64,000 bases of DNA from assembly GCA_963663245.1 (NCBI GenBank), contig OY760143.1, forward strand, positions 1 through 64,000, read 5' to 3'. This document shows, piece by piece, positions 58,960 to 64,000 of the stretch. The position numbers and the translations under genes are program-made. This DNA is from JAFGVL01 sp963663245 (GTDB lineage: Bacteria; Bacteroidota; Bacteroidia; Bacteroidales; Paludibacteraceae). A model generated the notes under the pieces. It had not been told where the DNA came from and did no database searches. It saw only the letters and a list, made by a program, of their open reading frames with translations. Numbering within the stretch: the first letter of the stretch is position 1; every line of letters starts with the position of its first letter.

Positions 58960-60066
58960 ATGAAACAACTTCTTGTTATATCTATATTTATATATCTATG
59001 CCACTTAATTGCGGCTCAAGCAGACGGCAGCATAAAACTCATCAAATTTAAAGACGGAATTCACCATTGGAATTTAGACCATCCAAAACGCTACTATGAC
59101 CGCTATGACCGCTCAGAATTTGAAGCCATTGCCGATAATTTTGTAAATTGGCAAAATTATGATGGAGGATGGCCAAAGAATATCGATTGGCTTGCCAAGC
59201 TAGACAAAGATTCCATCAGAAGAAAAATGAAAAAAAGAGATAGATGGAGCACTATAGATAACAGAAACACCTATCCTCAAATTGAATATCTAAGCGAAGC
59301 TTATAAAAGAACTAGCAACCAAAAATATAGAACCTCAGCAGAAAAAGGCTTAAACTACATTCTTGAATTACAGAACCCATTAAGTGGAGGGTGGCGAGGC
59401 TGGGATATTGATGCCATCACCTACAATGACGAAATAATGACTGGAATAATGAACCTCTTTCTAGATATTAAAATAAAGGATGAAAAATATGCCTGGATAT
59501 CGAAAGATTTATACACTAAAATATGTGCCTCTTTGGACAGAGCTATTGAGGTAACATTAAAATGTCAGATAAAACAAAACGGGAAGAAAACAGCTTGGTG
59601 TCAACAACACAGTCATAAAACATTACGCCCAATGCAAGCGCGTACTTTTGAATTGCGTTCCATCACAGCCAATGAAAGTAGCGACATTTTAATCTTTTTA
59701 ATGCGTATCCAGAACCCAAGCAAAAAAATAAAAGATGCTATTAATGCAGGTGTAAATTGGTTAAACAAATCTAAAATTAAAGGATTAAAGATTGAAAGAA
59801 AGCCTTTACCAAAAGGAGAATTTATAAACCACGAATATCCGTATGATTTAATCGAAGTAAAAGACCCTAAAGCGAAAGCAATATGGGCACGATTTTACGA
59901 ATTAGATAGCAACAAACCATTCCTGTGTAACCGTGATGGGAAAAAAGTCTACCATCTAAAAAATGTTCTCCCAGAAAGACGCACTGGTTATGAATGGTAT
60001 GGCTATTGGCCAGAAAAAGTACTCAAAGAATATTCCATTTGGACGAAGCGTAAAGATGTGCATTAA
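58960..60066 (+). CDS. Pectate lyase family 10 protein
   Basis: A 368-residue exported protein: signal peptide MKQLLVISIFIYLCHLIAAQ, then an alpha/alpha-type PL10 fold with NWQNYDGGWPKNIDWLAKL (the diagnostic GGWPKN), TIDNRNTYPQIEYLSEAY, ITYNDEIMTGIMNLF and AWCQQHSHKTLRPMQARTFE. PL10 enzymes cleave polygalacturonate by calcium-dependent beta-elimination. No SusC/SusD pair or other pectin genes surround it, so it is outside a polysaccharide utilisation locus. Confidence 0.82.
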   Translation: MKQLLVISIFIYLCHLIAAQADGSIKLIKFKDGIHHWNLDHPKRYYDRYDRSEFEAIADNFVNWQNYDGGWPKNIDWLAKLDKDSIRRKMKKRDRWSTIDNRNTYPQIEYLSEAYKRTSNQKYRTSAEKGLNYILELQNPLSGGWRGWDIDAITYNDEIMTGIMNLFLDIKIKDEKYAWISKDLYTKICASLDRAIEVTLKCQIKQNGKKTAWCQQHSHKTLRPMQARTFELRSITANESSDILIFLMRIQNPSKKIKDAINAGVNWLNKSKIKGLKIERKPLPKGEFINHEYPYDLIEVKDPKAKAIWARFYELDSNKPFLCNRDGKKVYHLKNVLPERRTGYEWYGYWPEKVLKEYSIWTKRKDVH

Positions 60067-60078
60067 ATAAACTCTACC

Positions 60079-62448
60079 TTGAGAAAACAGCTACTATTTC
60101 TACTCTCCTTTATTCTTTTTATCTGTGCAAATCAACTCTCTGCACAAATAAATATTGTTATTGTTGGACAAGTGCTCGACAAAGCCGACGAAAAACCAAT
60201 AAGCAATGCTTCTGTATTCTTTAAAAACAGTAACATTGGAACGTCTACTGATAAAGATGGCTACTATATTCTTCGGAGTAAAACAGCACAAACAGAGATA
60301 GAATATTCTATGATGGGCTACAAAAAAAAATCCATCAAGATAAAAAATAATGAAAGTAAAGCAATAAATATTGAACTCATTGAAAAAGTAGAACTATTAC
60401 CCGAATTATTTATTTTTCCAGGACAAAATCCAGCAATTGAGTTAATGGAAAAAGTTAGAGCTACTCGTTTAATAAATAATCCTGAGCTATGTACAGCCTA
60501 CCAAGCCTTAGTCGAAGAAAACATTAAAGCATCCTTCTCTCTTAAATCAAGAAATAGTCTTAATAAACGAATTTTCAGCGACTTGCAAAAAGGCTTACTA
60601 AGCACCGATGACTCTACTCTGTTTTTCCCTGTTTATTATAGTCAAGAGAATTATTACTTAAAGTCTGGAGAAAAAACACCTCTTAATAACAAATCAAAAA
60701 GCGTCTTTCTTTCAAAAGAAGAATCAATGAAAGAATTGGTAAATAAACTACCTCTTCGGGTAAATTTTTACGATAATTACCTCTTCCTTTTCGGAAAAAA
60801 CTTCTTAAGTCCCCTAGCCTCAACAGCAGAAAACAGTTATAAATACTATATTAAAGATAGCATTCGAAACATACTGAATAAAGAGTATATACTCTCTTTT
60901 CAACCAACAAACAAAAAAAGCTTAGCTTTTGAAGGAACCATGCATATTGACTCTGCCAGTTATGCTATTACAAAAATTACAGCGACCCTGCCAAAAATCG
61001 CCAATATAAATTTCATTAAACGGCTAGGATTTTCACAACAATTTGTCCCTTTTAACAACAAGTGGGTTTTTGAAAAACAAGCAACAATTGTAAACCTCCA
61101 GCTAAGCAAAAAAGAAAATACTAGTAACTCATTTTTTATTGTAAAAAACAGCAACTATAATTTCTCTAATTCGAGCACTAGTGATATAAGCTCCTTTGCA
61201 GAGAAACAAGACAGTGCTTTTAATAAGGCCCTAGACAGCTTAAGCTCCACAAAACAAGTGAAAGCACTAAATACTCTTGCTGATATTATCATCAACAAAT
61301 ACATTCATGTTGGCGCTTTTGATATTGGACCATTTAATCTATTAGCAAACTCCAACAAAGTAGAAGGCACACGTTTTACTATGGGAGGAAGAACGGGAGA
61401 GAAGATCAGTGAAAATTTCACTATTGGAGGCTATGGAGGCTACGGAATAAGTGACCAGAAATGGAAATATGGTGCTGAGATACAATACCGCTTCAAAAAA
61501 AAGCACTATACATTAATTGGTTTAAAATATGATAATAATATGTACCAAACAGACTTTAATTATCATGATGATATTCGTCACGAAAATTCTATTATAAATG
61601 GATTAGCAGGAATAGCATCTGCCTTTTTCTCTGGAGACAGAAACTATACCCAGCTAAAAAAAACAAAGCTATTTTTGGATAAAGAATGGATAAAAGGCTT
61701 ACAAACAAAACTGATCCTTTCATACGGCGAACACCTGCCAAATAATTTTGTCCCTTATACCACAACAGCCTCTACCATAAGTTCTGTAGCAAATTACAAT
61801 ATTACGCTCGATTTTAGATTATCAAATAAAGAGCGAATAATGGAAGAGTATTTCCACCGAATATATCTAAGTAACTACTACCCTGTTAGCCATTTTGTAA
61901 TTCAGGGTGGAAAATATGAAACAACAGTTAGCAACGATTATTATCTAAAATTTCATACCTATACCAAACAAACTTTACTATTAGGAAACTTTGGAAAATT
62001 TCGTTACAGTGCCGAAGCTGGTTTAATTCTTGGGCAAGTCCCTTTCCCATTATTAGAACTATACAGTCCTTATGAAAGTAATGGTATAAGTAGATATGCT
62101 ATTCATCCAGAACAATCAAATATGTATGCTGCCGACAGCTATATTAAACTAAAAACAAGCGTACTTACCAATGGCTTACTATTTAACCTTATTCCATTAG
62201 TAAATAGATTAAACCTGCGAGAAACAGTCGGGATAAAAGTAGCTTATGGTTCTTTACAAGAAAAGAATGAAAAATTAATGAATTTACCAGTATTTATTGA
62301 AGCAATGGATACTCCCATTATACAATTAAGTGCAGGAATTACAAACCTATTTAAAATAATCGCCATAGAGTATATTTGGGCTTTCCCAAAAATAAAAAAC
62401 CCCAACGCAAATTGGGGCATACAGGCTAGACTATCGGTCGATTTTTAA
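60079..62448 (+). CDS. DUF5686 outer membrane protein with carboxypeptidase-like regulatory domain
   Basis: A 789-residue protein with signal peptide (MRKQLLFLLSFILFICANQLSAQ). The N-terminal beta-sandwich CarboxypepD_reg-like domain (about 30-110) contains VVGQVLDKADEKPISNASVFF and YSMMGYKKKSIKI. The long DUF5686 region follows, ending in repeated amphipathic strands and a terminal phenylalanine (ARLSVDF), typical of an outer-membrane beta-barrel. The start is TTG at 60079. Its function is unknown; it is common throughout Bacteroidota. Confidence 0.85.
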   Translation: MRKQLLFLLSFILFICANQLSAQINIVIVGQVLDKADEKPISNASVFFKNSNIGTSTDKDGYYILRSKTAQTEIEYSMMGYKKKSIKIKNNESKAINIELIEKVELLPELFIFPGQNPAIELMEKVRATRLINNPELCTAYQALVEENIKASFSLKSRNSLNKRIFSDLQKGLLSTDDSTLFFPVYYSQENYYLKSGEKTPLNNKSKSVFLSKEESMKELVNKLPLRVNFYDNYLFLFGKNFLSPLASTAENSYKYYIKDSIRNILNKEYILSFQPTNKKSLAFEGTMHIDSASYAITKITATLPKIANINFIKRLGFSQQFVPFNNKWVFEKQATIVNLQLSKKENTSNSFFIVKNSNYNFSNSSTSDISSFAEKQDSAFNKALDSLSSTKQVKALNTLADIIINKYIHVGAFDIGPFNLLANSNKVEGTRFTMGGRTGEKISENFTIGGYGGYGISDQKWKYGAEIQYRFKKKHYTLIGLKYDNNMYQTDFNYHDDIRHENSIINGLAGIASAFFSGDRNYTQLKKTKLFLDKEWIKGLQTKLILSYGEHLPNNFVPYTTTASTISSVANYNITLDFRLSNKERIMEEYFHRIYLSNYYPVSHFVIQGGKYETTVSNDYYLKFHTYTKQTLLLGNFGKFRYSAEAGLILGQVPFPLLELYSPYESNGISRYAIHPEQSNMYAADSYIKLKTSVLTNGLLFNLIPLVNRLNLRETVGIKVAYGSLQEKNEKLMNLPVFIEAMDTPIIQLSAGITNLFKIIAIEYIWAFPKIKNPNANWGIQARLSVDF

Positions 62449-63191
62449 CGTCTCTTATTTTTTGAAATAATATAAGTTAAGCGAACAGATACCGTACTAT
62501 GTCGGGTCATATTATTAAAATCTCCCTCATTATAAGAATAAGTAGGTTTCAATAAATCTTCCATAGAATCTTCATTTGTTAAGCTTTTCAAACTATAAGC
62601 ATAATAAATACCTAACTCAATAGTTTGAAGAACATTAATACCTGCACCTACGGTATATCCATGATCAATAAAATTATATTTACTGTATTCATCACCAAAT
62701 TCCATTTTAGAAGATTTCTCGAGTTCTGGCAAGCTTACACTTCCATTCAGTTCATCTATAGCACTCTCAATATCAACTGTTCCTCCTAAAGCAAAGCCCC
62801 AGAAATAACCAGCAAGCACATATGCCTTAAAGTCTCGAGGACCAAAACGCCATTTTACAACAACAGGCACTTCTAGATATTCAACATTACGATAGCCATC
62901 TAATAATAAACCATATGAGGAATTATCAAGCTTATAGCTAAAATTAGAGCCTTTTCGTGAATACATTGAACTTAATTGTAATCCAGCATCATACTTTGGA
63001 ATCATCATCTCTAGGTTCATTCCTATTACCAATCCTTTTAAACTACGGTTCACGTCTTCAGAACTGCTAAGACCTTCGAAAGTAGTAACTTCGTTCGTCA
63101 TATTTGCACCTAAGGTAATACCAAAACCCATTTGAGAATAGGCAGATATACTTGATACAAAAATGAATAATAAAAAGATTTGCTTTTTCAT
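62445..63191 (-). CDS. Outer-membrane beta-barrel protein (PorT-like family)
   Basis: A 248-residue protein from ATG at 63191, with signal peptide MKKQIFLLFIFVSSISAYSQ and alternating strands such as MGFGITLGANMTNEV, YDAGLQLSSMYSRKGSNF, LEVPVVVKWRFG, AYVLAGYFWGFALGG and a final SVRLTYIISKNKRR. It fits the small OMP_b-brl_2/PorT-like barrel type. The specific PorT role in T9SS is not claimed. It overlaps the DUF5686 stop by 4 nt, tail to tail. Confidence 0.75.
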   Translation of the reverse strand: MKKQIFLLFIFVSSISAYSQMGFGITLGANMTNEVTTFEGLSSSEDVNRSLKGLVIGMNLEMMIPKYDAGLQLSSMYSRKGSNFSYKLDNSSYGLLLDGYRNVEYLEVPVVVKWRFGPRDFKAYVLAGYFWGFALGGTVDIESAIDELNGSVSLPELEKSSKMEFGDEYSKYNFIDHGYTVGAGINVLQTIELGIYYAYSLKSLTNEDSMEDLLKPTYSYNEGDFNNMTRHSTVSVRLTYIISKNKRR

Positions 63192-63212
63192 AATGTTCTT
63201 TTTAAACAATAA

Positions 63213-63241
63213 AACCCTGTAGGCAAAAGCCTTCAGGGTTC
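63213..63241 (-). terminator. Terminator of tRNA-Leu
   Basis: Symmetric stem AACCCTG/CAGGGTT with an inner AGGC/GCCT pair and loop TTTT, followed on the minus strand by TTATTGTTT. Confidence 0.7.
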
Positions 63242-63249
63242 TAAATTTG

Positions 63250-63331
63250 TGCGGCTGAAGGGACTCGAACCCCCACGTCTTTCGACACTAGATCCTAAGT
63301 CTAGCGCGGCTACCAATTACGCCACAGCCGC
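63250..63331 (-). tRNA. tRNA-Leu (anticodon TAG)
   Basis: Minus-strand acceptor GCGGCTG/CAGCCGC with discriminator A, anticodon stem CTAGA/TCTAG with loop CTTAGGA (anticodon TAG), a long variable arm (TGTCGAAAGACG), and T arm GGGGG-TTCGAGT-CCC type. Its length is 82 nt. Confidence 0.94.
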
Positions 63332-63355
63332 AATTGCCTTGTGATAATAGCCCTG

Positions 63356-63363
63356 CAAAAGTA
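63356..63363 (-). promoter_or_regulatory. Bacteroidota -7 box for tRNA-Leu
   Basis: TACTTTTG on the minus strand, 24 nt before the tRNA. Confidence 0.6.
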
Positions 63364-63492
63364 TATAAATTTTTATTATATACCATGTATAGACAGGAAA
63401 AATATTACAACAAAAAAAATTCCTGCAGTAATAATGAGTAAAAATACAACAAAAAACACCTACTATTCGGAATGTTTTTGTTTAAAAATGCA

Positions 63493-63588
63493 TATATTTG
63501 AAAAAAAATATAATATAACAAAGGTACACATACCGACCCCTATTGGGATGTATTATGTACTTTTGTGACACCTATAAACTAGTTAGCA
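63493..63588 (+). promoter_or_regulatory. Second promoter-bearing leader (leader D)
   Basis: TATATTTG (63493-63500), TAAC (63516-63519), inverted repeat ACAAAGGTACA ... TGTACTTTTGT with TATTGGGAT in the loop, then TATAAACTAGTTAGCA. It has the same layout and the same 80-nt spacing as 41981-42076, while the middle stems differ in sequence. It precedes the lipoprotein gene at the window's right edge. Confidence 0.7.
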
Positions 63589-63596
63589 CTAAGTTT

Positions 63597-64000
63597 ATGA
63601 GAAAGCTTTTATACATATTAATTATTTCTTTATTTGCAGTTTGTTCTTGTACAAATAAAAAAGAAAACACAAAAATATCAGTTATTGGTTTTTGTTGTGG
63701 AGAGTGTTATGGAAATTGTTTCCAAGGGTTCTATATCGATAAAAATAAAAAAATATATAAAATAGAAGGTAACTATTGTAACGAAATAGACACTATCAAT
63801 AAAGTTGAAATTGATTACATAAAAGAACAAGAAGTTAAAAACGTAATAAATTCTTTACCTTTAGACTACAATGATTATGAAGGAATAATTGGTGAGCCGG
63901 ATTCACGTGATCAATGTGCTGTATATTTATCGTATAAAAAAAATAATAAAACAATAGAAGTAATAATTGACCCTGATTCTGGAAAACATCCAAAAAAATT
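63597..64000 (+). CDS. Cysteine-rich lipoprotein, partial
   Basis: An open frame of 134 codons without a stop, running off the right edge. It starts MRKLLYILIISLFAVCSCTN with a lipobox (AVCSC). The mature part has a cysteine cluster GFCCGECYGNCFQGFY and a later GEPDSRDQCAVYLSY. No family is recognised. It lies 15 nt from the GTTA that ends leader D, so it may be the first gene of another cassette-like array. Confidence 0.65.
   Translation, partial: MRKLLYILIISLFAVCSCTNKKENTKISVIGFCCGECYGNCFQGFYIDKNKKIYKIEGNYCNEIDTINKVEIDYIKEQEVKNVINSLPLDYNDYEGIIGEPDSRDQCAVYLSYKKNNKTIEVIIDPDSGKHPKK

Overview
The window is a chromosomal stretch of an AT-rich member of the Bacteroidota. Four signs support this. 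Many genes are preceded by the Bacteroidota -7 promoter box TAnnTTTG, some with a TTTG-like -33 box about 18-20 nt upstream. Most starts lack a Shine-Dalgarno sequence. Type IX secretion/gliding genes are present (sprE/porW, porX, gldJ, gldH). Several families and orders are typical of the phylum: DUF4271-hemD-rnpA-yidD-tatD, the ArgF' succinylornithine-type carbamoyltransferase, DUF5686, DUF4834, and holB-ricT-gldH. The order looks Bacteroidales/Marinilabiliales-like, but that is inference.

Layout. 1-13 kb: the 5' part of rpoN behind a TGS/uridine-kinase fusion, argD, a sugar-nucleotide-type SDR, a LOG-family hydrolase, DUF4271-hemD, rnpA-yidD-tatD, rpmH, divergent tsaE/efp, a DksA-like zinc finger protein and a transporter, YjbR, YraN and a methyltransferase. 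13-24 kb: a small RHH protein, a LolD-like ATPase, a YkgJ protein, a CPBP protease, sprE-porX (T9SS regulation), folP-cdaA (c-di-AMP synthesis) and gldJ. 24-31.5 kb: asnS, korAB, a CYTH protein, tRNA-Arg, recO, tRNA-Glu-rpsT, radC and a twin CDGSH protein. 31.7-39.3 kb: a proline/arginine operon (proB-proA-orf-argF'-orf-argB-argE'-tyrS) and tRNA-Gln. 39.4-46.3 kb: an ABC-F protein, a repeat lipoprotein, and then an accessory island. 46.3-63.3 kb: a ferredoxin-like protein, FocA, YceI, DUF4834-metF, holB-ricT-gldH-trmB-mrp, purD, a glycosyltransferase, DoxX, a free-standing MetH activation domain, a PL10 pectate lyase, DUF5686, a beta-barrel protein and tRNA-Leu. The last 0.4 kb begins a further accessory lipoprotein gene.

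Most striking region. Between about 41.98 and 45.36 kb, three unrelated genes in the same orientation (aspartic protease, lipoprotein, BRO-N/Fic protein) each sit in a module that starts with GTTA and ends with TAAC. The two ends of each module are inverted repeats of about 15 nt (14/15, 14/15 and 12/15 matches). The modules are joined by imperfect hairpins of a common plan, TAAC-AA-(A/G)-GGTA ... TACC-spacer-GTTA. This is the logic of integron gene cassettes with attC sites. No integrase is visible. A promoter-bearing leader with the same end sequence and identical spacing precedes both this array and the gene at the right edge of the window, 21.5 kb away.

No gene-free gap exceeds 300 bases. 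The largest ones (41887-42140, 44118-44331, 45214-45418, 29930-30138 and 63332-63596) hold the leaders, hairpin repeats, promoters and terminators listed below.
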